A DNA stretch of 64,000 bases from Rosa chinensis. Lineage: Eukaryota > Streptophyta > Magnoliopsida > Rosales > Rosaceae. Shown in pieces: positions 22,665 to 35,345 of the stretch. The DNA lies in assembly GCF_002994745.2 (NCBI RefSeq), contig NC_037094.1, positions 39,202,956 through 39,266,955 of the forward strand, in the 5' to 3' direction. Made by a program: the position numbers and the translations under genes. Under the pieces are notes generated by a model. It made no database searches, was not told the DNA's origin, and worked only from the letters and a program-made list of their open reading frames with translations. Numbering within the stretch: the first letter of the stretch is position 1; each line of letters starts with the position of its first letter.

Positions 22665-24363
22665 TGATGCGGCTAAAATAGCCTCACATTTAACCCTGCA
22701 AAATGTAGTTGTTAGTATAGGATAAGCAGGGATCGTTCAGTCCGGGGATTGTAAGGTACACCTAAACAAAAAGGTCAATTTAAATTAGTAATTAATAAAA
22801 CAAGTATTAACAAGTATTTATCTACAAATTTACAATCATAAAAAGGGGGGATTCAACTTTTGGTTTCTAAGTTCCTAAGAAATAAAACAAAAAGATAAAT
22901 ATATACATGTGATCGACTTCTTCACACTCAAATCAAAATTTCCAAACCATATCAACATGCATTGAATTATTTCAATCTAAACAACTTAAAATCGTGCCAA
23001 CACTAAATATCAGAAATGAATTCGAAGTACAAGTCTGAAGAGATCGAGTACCACTTTAATTCTTCTTCAATCTCCTAAGTTAGGAAAAGTCCATAACTTA
23101 GAATATTTCATATAAAACATCACGTTAATACTGAAGAGCATCCGTCAACATTAAATATGAATCATTAAGTGCAGTTAGAATTCTGAATCCAAACATGTAT
23201 ACATCCATAAGAAGTTACAAACGCACAAACATGTAGCATATAATCTCGACCATTGTACATAGCCTTTACCACTTCAATTTATGCCCCAAAACGATTAGGT
23301 GAATCAGAACAGAAATTTAGCTTTATTAACCTGCAGATTAACATAGTTATTCAACCAAAATCATATGCTTAAAGATATAAAGGATGGCACAAAATCAGAT
23401 TATAAAGATATCATAAACAAATCAAGAACATAAAGAATCAAATCTGAAAATTACTAACATAAACTCATTCTCAACAAAAATCCAATTCCAATAATAAAGC
23501 TCATAATCAAAATCTGAAATTCAAAACTAAAGAGTACGAAAACAGAAATAAGGGCCATGAATTACACTTCTTGATCTTCAAGGAAGCTTGGAGAACGTCA
23601 AGAGAACACAAGGCTTGGCCTTCAAGAACACTAACAGCCTTGGAGAAGTCCTAAAGCTCTTCACGACAAAAGGCTTTTTCTGAATATTTGGAGAGGATTT
23701 TGGAGAGAAGAGAGCTAAGCTAATGAACTGAATTTTGTATGAAGAAGTGATGATTTTGGAGTAGAGAATGGCTGCTATTTATAGTGGAATTCTCATCTCT
23801 TGTGATGCAATCATGGCCAATCATCTTGAGGTGATTTCTCCTCCAAATTTGCTTGATTTTCTCATGACGAAGTCTTGATTTTTCTGATCTCTTTTCCCCT
23901 TAATGACTCATTGTATATTCCTTGAATAGTGACCAGATACATCCCTTATTCCTCTCCTTTAAATTGCACTAATTTCTTCCTCCAATTGTGCACATAATGA
24001 ACTCTTTTATCTCCTTGAATTCTTCCTGATTTTTCCTTTAAGTTTTCCTTGAATTCATCACTCAAGAGTTCTTAATTTGATGGACTCTCTTTTAAAACAA
24101 GAAAATCAGAAATTAGAACGTTTAAAAGAAGAAAGTTCCCAAAAACAAAATAGGAAATATTTCCTAAAATGAAAGAGGAAAGTTTCTAAAATAACTCATC
24201 CTTCATTTACTCTCATTTCTGCTCTTTTTCGCTTGTTTTCTCCATTTCAGTCCTTGAAGTACCTAAAAATATAAACTATGTTATAATTATTAATTTTAAG
24301 AGAATAACTTAGCAAAATGAGGGAAAATACATATTAAAAATGTCACACTTTGTGCTCTTATCA
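22665..24363 (-). mobile_element. Solo LTR-like element A, 1,699 bp, TSD cacag
   Basis: Ends are tgatgcggctaaaatag and ttgtgctcttatca, giving TG...CA with TGAT/ATCA inverted tips. The flanking 5-bp repeat is perfect: cacag at 22660-22664 and 24364-24368. There is no coding frame. On the minus strand a TATA box (ctataaatag, plus ~23775-23784) supports LTR promoter structure. The minus-strand start shares blocks with element B at 43532 ('ttttgctaagttatt'). The minus-strand end shares 'gaacgatccctgcttat' and 'ctatactaacaactacatttt' with B. So A and B are one family in opposite orientation. Confidence 0.8.
22694..22721 (-). promoter_or_regulatory. Splice-acceptor-like motif conserved in the LTR family (copy A)
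   Basis: The minus strand reads CTATACTAAC, then a short spacer, then ATTTTGCAGGG: a perfect TACTAAC branch-point word ~16 nt before a strong CAG|GG acceptor. The same arrangement occurs in element B. Function is inferred only. Confidence 0.4.
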
Positions 24364-24368
24364 CACAG

Positions 24369-27300
24369 TGATACATAGATTAAGTCCAATCATTTGATAG
24401 TTCCATGCTCTGAAAGGAAGCCTAGCCTATAGACTATTAACTACTACATATCATACTCTACATTGGGAAATGCTAGCTAAAACAACATCCAAACAATTCT
24501 CCAATAAGAACATTAATTAACTGCAGATGTAGTATATATGAACCAAACCAGTCCTACACATTTCACCTGAACAAATCCAATGATACCATGATATATGAAG
24601 TATAGAACAATAGATTTCAACAAATTAAAGCTTCAAAACAAATTTAATAGCAGTCCACAAATTAAACAATGAAGCTCACAGTAGTACTCACCAATCCAGC
24701 TCCAGCAATGAATAGCAACAATAGTAGTGAAGCCCACTGCAGGAGTCAAACTCACTCTACAGCTTCTTCCAACTCCACCGGATATGCCTTAATTGTGAGG
24801 TTGCTGAGAATAATAAACAAAGCCTCAGATTTAATCCAAACCTCAACAAGTCCTAAGATCCATAATGCACGACTAGACAAGACCTAAATGAAATTTGTTC
24901 AATAAAACCACCAGCGCTCGATGCAAGCTTACTACTCAAAGGCCATAGTTTGTTCCGAACCTATTGGCATTCTTGAATCAAGACTAGAATCGCTTGGTTT
25001 CGAAGCTTGTAGAACATGTTTTTTTAAATGCTGGCAATTCTAAATATTAGTAATGTTGCTAAGCCTTAGTTTCTTTAAATGAGGACTTTGATTTTCCTCT
25101 CTTACACTATCAAAAATTCAGCTTCCTTCCTGAAGATATAATAATAAACATCAAAACTTTATATCATCCAATAGTTATTTTATGTACCTTTCCAGTGTTA
25201 GATTCATGCATAACTTATTACAAATACATTCGAGACCGGACCACCAAATGATATATTCTCCACAACATAGTTTAGTGTACATAGATATACAATAGTAACT
25301 TACAATTTTGTTGAACTTGTCAATTGTTGCCAAAGGTATTGTGCCAAGCGGAACTTGTCAATTATTCCTAGTTCCCTCACTCTTAAATAATAAAAAAAAG
25401 GAAGCATACAAAACAAGCTAAGGTGACAAAATGGAAATGAAAGGTTATCACATGCACACAACCACCAGTGTCATTATATTCAAGGTTCAATAAATAATAT
25501 ATATGTGTGTGTGGGTGAGTTACATAATCTCTATTCCACATTACCATAGACCTGTTAAGTTGGAACAGTTTTCTCAAGCATAAAGGCAATTCCTTTACTT
25601 TTAATTAGCAAATGATAGGGCAAGAATTGCCATCGCCTGTTTATTCTGGTGTTCTGATAGTTATAAATACCTATCCTCAATTGCTTTCATGCATAAGTAC
25701 ACAATTAAGGAGATATAGAGGCAAAGGCAAACAAAGAGAAAATGAATTGCTTCTTCTCAAAACGCATGTAGTCTTTTGTAATCAAACCTACATGCATCTG
25801 TGGTCACCTTAGCTTACTTGAATATTAATTACCCTTGCATCAAGAGGAGTGCTTCATACTGCTGGGCTAAATACATAGGACATGGTACTATCTATAAACT
25901 GAATGATATTTCATTGAATACAAAACAAACCAAATCACATAGATGTTGAAGCCATTAGCAAAACTCAGTTCATTATGTAACAACAACAAAACATAAGCAT
26001 GAAACAATAGAGTATGAAAAAAAAAAAAGACACTTTTTGGCTACTTGCATTATGCAGGAAAACCATAATTCAGCAAAAATTTAAAATTGGGTTATTTCAG
26101 ACCCACTATATAAAATAAGCAAATCCAACTTTTCCTCAAATTCACACAACACAACCAAATGAATGCTTCTACAAGTATTCGGAACATGAAGCAATTCTCA
26201 GAAGCCTAATCAAGTGAGTTTACATAGCTAAAGAAGAAACATTCAAAAACATGCAGCAACAGGCATCAATTTCAAATGCAGCAGGACGGTGGTAAAGATT
26301 ACCACAGGACAAAGTCTCCCAAGATAGAAAAATACTCTATTAAAGGTCTAACATGCTTGCTAAAAGATATCACAACAGATATAGAACTCCGAGTTTCAAG
26401 TATTACCTTGATCGATCCTTTCCTTGATAAGTAAACAGGCCAACTTAATTGAAACAGAGTCCCTTGAAATAAAAAAAAAAAAAAAAGCGATATTTAATCA
26501 CCTTAATCAAAACAGTCTCATTACACCCACAAAAAACTTGTACAGAAAGAATTGAATCTTTTAAATGCTGTTTGAAGAAACACAAACCGAAGCCTCTATT
26601 TTTCCATGAATTTACAATCAATTTGTTGCACATAATATACATCTTCAATCAAGTCAAAGGCAAAAAGAACACTAAATTTGCCAAGCCTAAATTAAATTCA
26701 CTTTCTGAGGTCTAACAATACCATGAAAAGAGCAAATCATATTCCTAACACTAACACCATCAACTCACCACCAATTTAGATATTATAAATTGTAAATTTG
26801 AACCAATCAAATACTATTTTGTTCCCTGGACTCTAATCAAACAGAAGTGTTATTTGTTACGGCATTACTTGAGCAATTTACTTATGTCAAAAACCTTATC
26901 TCCAAAAACCAAATCAGTTATCCAACTTCCCAAAGCAACAGTCTTTTCCGTTGAAAAAATCCACAAAAAACCCTAAAATCAAAATCAGGAAATCCAAACA
27001 TGGTAAAATGGGGCGAATAGATCAAATCTAGAGAAGGAGAATTTGTGGGAAACCACTCACGCAATCACAATAACTACGTCATTTTTTTTTCTTTGTGGGC
27101 ATGCTTGTTTTTGCTTTCTTAGTTCAATACAATCACATAACTAATGCAAATAAGCATGAATTACACGAATTTAGATGACCCATATTCGAGAGGTGGAATT
27201 GGAATCTTACCCGAACCCACAAGCTTCGATAGATGACGGTGGAGGTTAAGTCTGGTAGGAGCCGCCGTCAAATTGCTCAGTAGAGACGGGTTCGTGGTCT

Positions 27301-28190
27301 GAGCACCATTAATAGAGAGTGATGGAGACAAAAGAGAAAGAGAGAGAGATATGCTCAGTGGTTTCAAGTGGGTTGTGCAACAACAACAAGGTTAGTGCTT
27401 CTGTTAATTAAACTTAAAGCCGCATCTTTTTTGTTGAGGTGGGAATTACCTTCGTGGCGATTTTACTTAGAATCAAAATTCCGAGCTTCTTCGTTTTTGG
27501 CTTGCATGTGAGGGGAGATGAGAGAGGGAATGGGTTGGCATGGCTTCTGAGAGATAGACGTGTGCAGTGATGGATGAGTACAGTCAAGCCCTAATCGAGA
27601 TGTGTTTTGATGACAGATGGTATTTTCATGAGAGACCCATGGTGTTTTGATGAGAGATTGATGGTTTTTGATGATGTTGAGAAGAGAACTGCTCAACGAG
27701 TTCAGGAAATAACTGTTTTGACAAAGTGTTACGGGGAGACAGCAAAGCCAATAAACCTAGCTAGCCAATTAAGTCGTCAAAGGCGAGCTTTTAATTTTTG
27801 CTTTATGAATCAGACAACATAAAGATGAAGTTTTGTTGTCTGATTTTGAACAAATTAAACCTCAGCAAATGTTCCAAATAGGGAAAAGTTCATGCTATAA
27901 TATGCAACCAAAGTACCATGTTAGGCAATGCTCATTTACACAATGGAAATAACTCATTTGGTTGTGGGATCATTAATCTTGTGCTATATTTCAATCAAAA
28001 CTTGTAGGTTTTGGAGGGCTTGAGTGCCATTTTGGGCCAAATAAAGGCACATCCAAATATTTCCCACTTTATCACACAACAAAAAGTAAAAAACCGTTGT
28101 ATCATGTTTTGCATGCTACTCTCATATAACAGATATAACTATACTGTTGTACTACATATTTGGAGCCAAATTTGTGTCGATCTAGGAGGG
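24369..28190. other. Intergenic; weak hints of a minus-strand transcript
   Basis: No complete gene could be built. On the minus strand, 27228-27365 looks like a first exon: a CT-rich leader with a good donor (GGTTCG|GTAAGA). At 24689-24733 a 45-nt piece (WASLLLLLFIAGAGL) sits between a good acceptor (CTCCTGCAG) and donor (GTGAGT). These could belong to one small-protein or non-coding transcript, but no frame links them. 27400-28190 has scattered inverted words ('agacaaca'/'tgttgtct') near 27810-27840 and a copy of 'cacacaacaaaaagtaaaaa' at ~28074. Confidence 0.2.
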
Positions 28191-28195
28191 AAAAA

Positions 28196-28485
28196 TGTTA
28201 GAATATCACAGGCTTACAAGTTCAGCTGAATGATCTCACTCATTATTAACATCAATGAATTGGCTTTAAATAGCCACTGGAAATACGTGATATTCAAAAA
28301 TGCAAAACCACATCTCAACAACCCTGAGATTGTGGTGAACCAGCTAAGGACTCTGTCTAACCAGAAACAAATCCAACAACCTGCTTGACTGACTCTCTAA
28401 CTCCTAAAACATAGGAGTTTATTTGACTAAACAAAACAAACCTTAACTAACAAGAACTTCTAACTACTTCAAACATATCTCAACA
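28196..28485 (-). repeat. 3' LTR of Copia element 1
   Basis: TGTTA...CAACA ends; adjoins the polypurine tract at ~28486-28500 (plus: atccttcccct). Confidence 0.92.
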
Positions 28486-28948
28486 ATCCTTCCCCTAAAC
28501 TGAAACTGATGAGAGCAGTTCAGTTAACTTCCTTTTTGGCCACGACTCCAAGCATTTTCGGAAGCCTTTCAAATGCTTCTAGCTTCAGAGGTTTTGTGAA
28601 TATGTCCGCGAGCTGCTCACTACTCCCACAAAATTCAAGTTTCACAACACCATCCTTTGTAAGATCTCAAATGAAATGAAATCTCACATTGATGTGTTTG
28701 CTCCTACCATGAAACACAGGATTCTTGGCTAATTTAATTGTGGAAGTATTGTCACAAAATAAAGTAACACACTTACAATGATCATAGCCAAGATTATTAA
28801 GAACTCTCTGCATCCATACACACTAACAAGTGCAAGCTGCAACAGCAACATACTCCACTTCCGCAGTCGATCATGTTACAATAGGCTGTTTTCGTGAAGA
28901 CCAAGATACTGCCCTAGCACTTAACATGAACACGAAACCAGTTGTACT

Positions 28949-30601
28949 TTAAGAATCATCAACATTGCCAACATAATCACTATCACAATATCCCACCAAA
29001 TCATCAAGCACTTCTCTTCTATAGTATACTCCCATATCAACAGTTCCTCTGAGATAACGTAGAACCCTTTTAGCTGCTGCCCAATGTGCTTCTCTTGGAT
29101 GAGCCATAAACCGACTAATGAGACAAACTACATACATAAGATCTGGTCTAGTAGCAGTCAGATATATAAGGCTGCCAACAAGTTGCTTATACCGAGTTCC
29201 ATCTACCTCAGCTCTACCTCCTTCTTTTGTCAATTTTGAACCAGGCACAATTGGATTCCTCACGGGATTACTCTCTGTCCTTCTGAATCTGTCGAGCACT
29301 TCCTTAGCATATTTACTTTGACACAAATGTATCTCTCCTGCTCCTTGCTTAACTTCAACTCCTAGAAAGTATTTCATTTCTCCCAAATCCGTCATTTCAA
29401 ACTTATGCATCACCGACTTCTTAAAATTCTCAATCATAACACAATCATTTCCAGTAAAAATAAGATCGTCAACATAAAGACTTATGATCAAAATTTTACC
29501 TTTTTCAACTTTCACAAATAGTGTGTGCTCATAGCTGCATTTCTCGAAGCCTAACTCAGTAAAATATCCTTCAATCTTGCTATACCATGCCCTTGGTACC
29601 TGTCGTAAACCATAAAGTGCCTTTTTGAGCTTATAAACTTTGTCTTCCTCACCTTCTTTTATGTAACCAAGAGGCTGATCCACATAAACATCTTCAATTA
29701 ACTCACCATGCAAGAAGGCGCTTTTAACATCAAGCTGAAACACGATCCATCCTCTTTGAGCCGCCAATGCTAGCACCATTCTGATTGTGTCCCAACGAGC
29801 CACTGGAGCAAACACCTCACTGAAATCTATCCCGTGCTCTTGTGCATAGCCATTTGCCACCAACCGTGCTTTACACTTTTCAAACTTCCCATTCTCATCA
29901 AGCTTTGTTTTATATACCCATTTCACACCAATCTTCTTTGCTCCCATAGGTAAGTTCACTAGCTCCCACATTTTGTTTTTCACTATGGCTGCAATTCCCA
30001 CATCCATTGCTTTTCTCCATTTAAGACTCAATGCAACCTCTTCATAATTTGTAGGATCCTCATTAGAAACAAACATAGCAAAGTTCCGTAAATCTTCTTC
30101 TTCAGACAAACCTTCCCCGCTTTCATAGTCTCTCATCCATGTTGGAAGCCTTGTAACTCTTCTTTCTTCAACTGCTTCTTCTGGTGAACTTTCACGAGTA
30201 TTGCTACTATTAGAACTTGCTTCATTACTGTCGGCTTCAGATTCATTTTGCTCTTCATCTGCTTCACTGTCACCTTCATCTTCTGCTGCACTTTTTTCCT
30301 TTTCATTCTCGCCCCAAGTAAGAACTTCCAGATCAGTTTCTTTTTCACTCCAATCCCAACAGCTGCCTTCATCAAACACGACATCTCTACTGGTCACTAC
30401 CTTCTTTGCAATAGGATCAAAGAGCCTATAAGCCTTGGACTCTTCACTGACACCGACCAAAATGGCTTTGAAACTTTTGTCTTCAAGTTTTGTTCTCTTG
30501 ACATCCAAGACATGCACATGGCCTATGCATCTGAACACTCTGAAATAATCAACATTGGGCTTCACACCACTCCAGCTCTCTTCCGGTATCTTGTTCTTCA
30601 C
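28949..30601 (-). pseudogene. Copia element 1 RT and partial RNase H
   Basis: A 550-codon frame covers the end of integrase and the Copia reverse transcriptase. Visible motifs are KARLVANGYAQEHGIDFSE, QLDVKSAFLHGEL and catalytic SLYVDDL. It continues through the connection into RNase H (RVLRYLRGT, YCDSDYVG) and stops early at ...GNVDDS. Downstream bases still encode recognisable RNase H C-terminus in other frames (LADIFTKPL at ~28600). An in-frame stop also separates it from integrase near 30640. Non-functional. Confidence 0.9.
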
Positions 30602-30826
30602 AGCTACTGTAAGACTTCTGTTAAGAACATGGACTGTCTATCTCACAGCTTCCGGCCAAAAAGACTTTGGTATCTTCTTCTCTGTAAGTAAGCATCGTAC
30701 CATATTCATTATAGTACGATTCTTACGCTCTGCTACTCCATTTTGCTGGGGTGTGTACGCTGCTGTAAGTTGTCTTTTGATGCCATGAGTAGTACAAAAC
30801 TCGTTTTTGAGGTGAACTCACCACCT

Positions 30827-32002
30827 CTATCTGTTCTCAAGCAACATATATACAAATCCTATCTCCTTTTCAACAATGTTTTTAAACACTTTAAACATCG
30901 CAAAAGCCTCATTCTTTTCAACAAGAAAATACACCCATATCCTCCTACTATAGTCATCAATAAAGCTTAACATGTACCTCTTTCCACACAAATTAGCATG
31001 TATAAGCTGAAGCCTCTTCGAAGCTCTCCATTTGCTTTTCTTAGGTATGGCATCTCTGTGTTGTTTTCCAACCATGCAGCTTGTACATACTTTGTTTTTA
31101 GGTTTAAGTTGAGGCAGTCCCTTCACTAAATTCTTGTGTTGCAAGGTACAGAGATTCTTATGACTCAAGTGGCCATACCTTTGATGCCATAGCTCAGTGA
31201 TGTCATCTATGGTAGTGTTGAGACAATTTGAATGTTGGGCAGCTACATGTGCAAGCACCACAAACATACGATTTGTTGTCATCTCTGTCTGCATGATAAG
31301 ACCCCTTGTCTTGTGATAGACTTTGCAAACTCCATCTTGAATGAGAATAGCTAGGCCTTTCTCTTGCAATTGACCTATGCTGAGCAGATTATTTTTCAAT
31401 TCAGGAATATAATAAACGTCAAACACTACCTTCTTGACATCTCCAACTTGTAGCTTAACACAGCCCTTACCCATCACAGCCATTCTCATGTTGCTTCCAA
31501 GCTTCACGGAGTGCCTGTAATCGTCATCGAATTCAATGAACCACTGTTTGTTACCTGTCATATGATTGTTACAGCCTGAATCAAGGAACCACACCCCTTC
31601 TCTACTTGATTTGTTCTCTTCCACAAAAGGCATTAGAAGTAGTTCTTCCTCCTCATCTATCTCGGCATAATTGGCAGCCTTTTCCCACTTTGGACACTCA
31701 TACTGAAAGTGCCCCAACTGATGGCACTTAAAACACTCAATGATTGCTCTAGTCAGACCTCTACCTCTCATAACTCCACTGCCTCTAAAGCCTCCTCGTG
31801 CTCTCCCTCGTCCTCCTGTTCTGTCTTCATATGACACCTTCAATGCTTGCTCATCTCCTCCAGCCTTTCTGAATTTTTGCTCATGTATAAGCAAGGAACT
31901 TTGCAATTGATCAATAGTGAGTCGATCAATATCCTTTGATTCTTCGATTGAGCACACGATGTAGTTGAATCTTTCTGAGTGTACACAGAATCTTCTCAAC
32001 AA
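30827..32002 (-). pseudogene. Copia element 1 gag zinc knuckle, protease and integrase N-part
   Basis: The 391-codon frame contains a CCHC knuckle (CFKCHQLGHFQYEC) and an aspartic protease site (WFLDSGCNNHMT). It also has the gag-pre-integrase motif LWHQRYGHLSHKNL with CxxC (CTSCMVGKQH), and the start of the integrase core (FIDDYSRRIWVYF). It breaks by frameshift near 30830 and again near 30812; the DRGGEF and AERKNRT motifs follow in shifted frames. Confidence 0.9.
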
Positions 32003-32151
32003 TCTTTACATTTGGCATGTCTTCTCCACATTTTCTCATATCATTAGCTACAACCATCACTCTGCCAAAGTAGTCGGTTATTGATTCTCCGAACTTCATC
32101 TCTAGTAATTCAAAATCTCTGCGAAGAATTTGGAGTTAAGCCCTTTGAACC

Positions 32152-33999
32152 TGACTTGATGCATAAACTCTCGCAAGCGTACGAATCGTTGTCAAGTAAG
32201 GGAAGTAATTGGACCTTAGTTTATCGTACATCGGGGATTAGGTGTTGGACCTAACCAAGATAATTGGCGGTAGGATACTAAAAGCACACAAGAAAAATAA
32301 AAAGTAAAATAAGACTATAAACAATCAAGGCACCAAGCCTTGGCAATGCTCGGCTTAGCTCACACCAAGCCTATTCAAAGCCACTAACTTGTAGCCTCAA
32401 GATGGGTATACACAAATGAGTCGATGAATTTAATGTTTGAGAGTGGATTTGAACTTAACAAAAAGTAATAAAATGTAAAGCGGTTAATAAAAATGCAAGG
32501 AAATTAATCTAGAAAATTGTGAACAATATAATGGGAATGTCGGGTGCTAGGGAGGTTCCTTCACCCAAATCTCATGTGTCGGAAGCTAATCTAATGTAGA
32601 TGCAAATTTCCTACTTTGGCGGTAGTCGTATCCAAGGCGGTTCAAGGCTCAAGGACCGAAATTCCCTTTCATGGTATTCCTACTCCGGTTCAAGGGTCGT
32701 AGGAACTCACTTGGCATGAATTAGAGCCGGTTCAAGGGTCTCTAATTGACATCAAGAGGCCTAAAGATCGAGGAATTAGACTACTAAGCGACCCGCCCGA
32801 GCATTCACGCAACGGGTGTAAATTATCATGCTTATAACCTCTCGAATAAGGTTTCTAGCTTAGGAATTAGAGATGGTCAAGCCTCTAACTCCATCCTAGA
32901 CATGCTCAAAATACACACCCTAGAGTTGACTAGGCTCCTAGACATGCATTTTAACCCAACAAAAATAGATATAAGCATCTATCATATGAAAATTGCATCA
33001 TGACATTAAAATAGGCATCTTTTACACAAGATTTGGACTAGGGCACACAACCCTAGCCCCCAACAAAATTTCTACTCACTACCCATAAATATATACATCA
33101 TCAATTTCATACAAACAAAAAAGGAAAAGGTATAGAAGAGGGAAAAACAACCAAGACAAGTTACAAATGCTAAAAAGCAAACATAACAAGCCTTGGAATT
33201 ATAATCTCTCCCTTTTACCCAGTGGTGATTAAACTCCTTATGCTTGAAGTGTTTTTTCCTTTTGAAGCTCCTTCAAATTGATGAGGATTAGAATAGATGG
33301 GTGTGAGTGAAAAGAAGAGAAATTAGATGTGGAGATGTGTTGGTGGTGTGCGGCAGCAAAGGGAGAAAAAATATATGGGGAGAGTCAATTGTGGTCTGGT
33401 GGTTCGACCTTAAAAGAGGAGAAGAGGAAATGCAAAAAAAAAAATAGGGTGTGTGGTCTGGGCGTGAGGGAGAAGAAAGAAAGATAAGCTGAGCTGATGT
33501 GTCAGCTTATGAGAGGAAGAGAGGGAAGAGAAGAGAAAAGAAAAGAAAAGAAAAGGGAAAAGAAAAGGGAAGGAATGGCTGCACGTGGGGGTGGGGGAGG
33601 GTTAGTATTCTGATGCTGACGTCATGATGACGTCAGCAAAGTCTCTCTCTTTTTTTTTCTTTTTCTTTTTCTTTTCTCTTTTTCTTGTTTTTCTTTTCTT
33701 CTTCCTTCGTTTTGCTTTCTTCTTCTCTCTTCTCAATGCACTTCCGCAAATGTTATCAGAGATAATTGGATTCCACTCCCTTGATGGCGTTGATCATGTT
33801 GACCCGCATTGACTATTTCGTCCTTTTATCGGAAACTCCAATTTGCTCCAATTTTGAATCAATTTCTCTCAGTTTCCGCAATTCCACTTATTTCCTACAC
33901 AATAAATAAAATTAGATTAATTACATTATAATTGGCTCAAGGATTAGCTTATTTCTAGTGTTTTAGATACAATTACATGCATAAAAATGCGTGTAATCA
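32152..33999 (-). mobile_element. Solo LTR-like element C nested in Copia gag, 1,848 bp, TSD gaacc
   Basis: Ends tgacttgatgcataaac and atgcgtgtaatca (TG...CA). The TSD gaacc occurs at 32147-32151 and 34000-34004, and the gag reading rejoins across it. It has no protein frame. It carries C/T-rich and GA-rich tracts (33520-33570, 33640-33730). On minus it begins TGATTACACGCATTTTTATG, like the TGATA...GCAT starts of elements A and B, and ends '..cgattcgtacgcttgcgag', a familiar LTR-end style. It is younger than its Copia host. Confidence 0.82.
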
Positions 34000-34004
34000 G
34001 AACC

Positions 34005-34351
34005 CTTTCATTACCTTGATATTTGATCTTCATCGAGTCCCACAGTTGCTTGGCAATTTCTTTTTGAGTAATAGTCTTCAGAGCGGACCTGTTGATGGAC
34101 TGTAGAAGATAGTTCTTAGCCTTCAAGTCTTTCAATCGCTGTTCTTCTAGAGTTTTGGTCTGGCTGGCTGTCAACACGGCTATGGAGGAAGGCTCTGTGT
34201 ATCCCGGATCTATGATGCTCCAATACTCTTTTGATTTGAGGAGGTTCTCCATGAGCATACTCCAGTAATCATAGTCACTGTCAAACTTGGGAATGCTTAG
34301 CAAATTCTGTCTATCATTGGCCATCTTCTCGGAGTTGTCTTCTTCACACAC
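34005..34351 (-). pseudogene. Copia element 1 gag N-terminal part
   Basis: Starts at an ATG and reads a typical Copia gag (IPKFDSDYDYWSMLMENLL, KNYLLQSINRSALKTI, AKQLWDSMKIKYQGNERV). At 34004 the nested LTR begins. The gag resumes on the other side at ~32146 with LQILRRDFELLEM, after a stop in place of a Gln codon. Confidence 0.85.
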
Positions 34352-34438
34352 AGTCTCTCTGTTTTCACTTTCACACTCTTCTTCTCACACACACATACAC
34401 ACAATGTTTAATCTCTCTCACACTCAGACCCCTTTCGG

Positions 34439-34450
34439 GCTCTGATACCA
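34439..34450 (-). promoter_or_regulatory. Primer-binding site of Copia element 1
   Basis: Minus-strand TGGTATCAGAGC, complementary to the 3' end of initiator tRNA-Met, three bases inside the 5' LTR. Confidence 0.9.
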
Positions 34451-34453
34451 CAA

Positions 34454-34745
34454 TGTTAGAATATCACAGGCTTACAAGTTCAGCTGAATGATCTCACTCA
34501 TTATTAACATCAATGAACTGGCTTTAAATAGCCACTGGAAATACAGGAAATTCAAAAATGCAAAACCACGTCTCAACAACCCTGAAATTGTGGTGAACCA
34601 GCTAAGGACTCGGTCTAACCAGAAACAAACCCAACAACCTGCTTGACTGACTCTCTAACTCTCCTAAAACATAGGAGTTTATTTGACTGAACAAAACAAA
34701 CCTTGACTAACAAGAACTTCTAACTACTTCAAACATATCTCAACA
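34454..34745 (-). repeat. 5' LTR of Copia element 1
   Basis: Same ends as the 3' copy. It is followed inward (on minus) by the PBS. Confidence 0.92.
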
Positions 34746-35345
34746 AAATCTACCGCTATTTTTTTTATGATTCACACAACATACTTTTCTTGTAACCGTT
34801 GTGCAATGACCTTCTAAACAAAAATTTCAGAATTTTAACCACCTTATATAACGTAAGTTTAGTAAACGTGTTGTGTGATTCACATTTCTTCATCACACAA
34901 CACTTTTTTTTTTTTGGTGCAAAAAGTGTTATGTGTTAACATTTTTGGTGTAGTGTTAACATTTTTGGTGTAGTGTGAACAACTTCATATTGTGAACTAA
35001 GAACAAATCAACCAAGAATATTACTTGCCACCACAAGGAGTATGTGTGCTTAATTATGAGCATACAAAGTGATAGAGAATATATGGTTGATGCTCAAGAT
35101 TACATAGTGATGCAAGAAAAAATTCAAAACATGCTAATCAGCTCATTGCGCACAAATTTAAGGAAAATAGCTGAACCTTTGTCAATCTATGTTCAAATGA
35201 ATATGTTAGATAGTTAGGGATACAAACCACACTTGCAATCCTGAATCTCCAGAAACTGAAAATAAAAATGCAAAGACAAAAAGAACGATACACCTATACT
35301 ATCATGATGACATGCAATATGAACGCATGTAGTGACATGTTTAAA
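34746..35345. other. Possible CACTA-type terminus and intergenic DNA
   Basis: 34890-34980 repeats 'acacaaca', 'gttaacatttttggtgtagt' twice and 'gtgttatgtg'. On minus the outer copy reads CACTACACCAAAAATG, like CACTA-superfamily or derived MITE ends. A similar 'cacacaaca...accgttgt' word occurs on the other side of Copia element 1 at ~28074-28105, so the Copia may sit inside this element. The opposite CACTA end was not found. Confidence 0.3.

Larger units (their letters stand above)
28196..34745 (-). mobile_element. Ty1/Copia retrotransposon, two LTRs, interrupted
   Basis: LTRs of 290 and 292 bp (28196-28485, 34454-34745) begin tgttagaatatcacaggc and end atctcaaca. By eye they differ by about ten substitutions and one 2-base indel. 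Reading on minus: 5' LTR, PBS matching initiator tRNA-Met, gag, protease, integrase, RT, RNase H (Copia order), polypurine tract aggggaagga, 3' LTR. Several frameshifts and stops kill it. The gag is split by a nested element at 32152-33999. The flanks (aaaaa | aaatc) do not give a clean TSD. Confidence 0.92.

Noticed and set aside
22660..24372. Element A as a Mutator-type transposon with a 9-bp TSD (cacagtgat)
   Set aside because: The extra tgat is the element's own TGAT start and a chance tgat on the far side. TG...CA ends with 5-bp cacag, and the matching pattern in elements B and C, fit an LTR better.
24689..24733. A real exon of a small membrane protein
   Set aside because: Splice borders look good, but no neighbouring exon in phase could be found; kept only as a hint.
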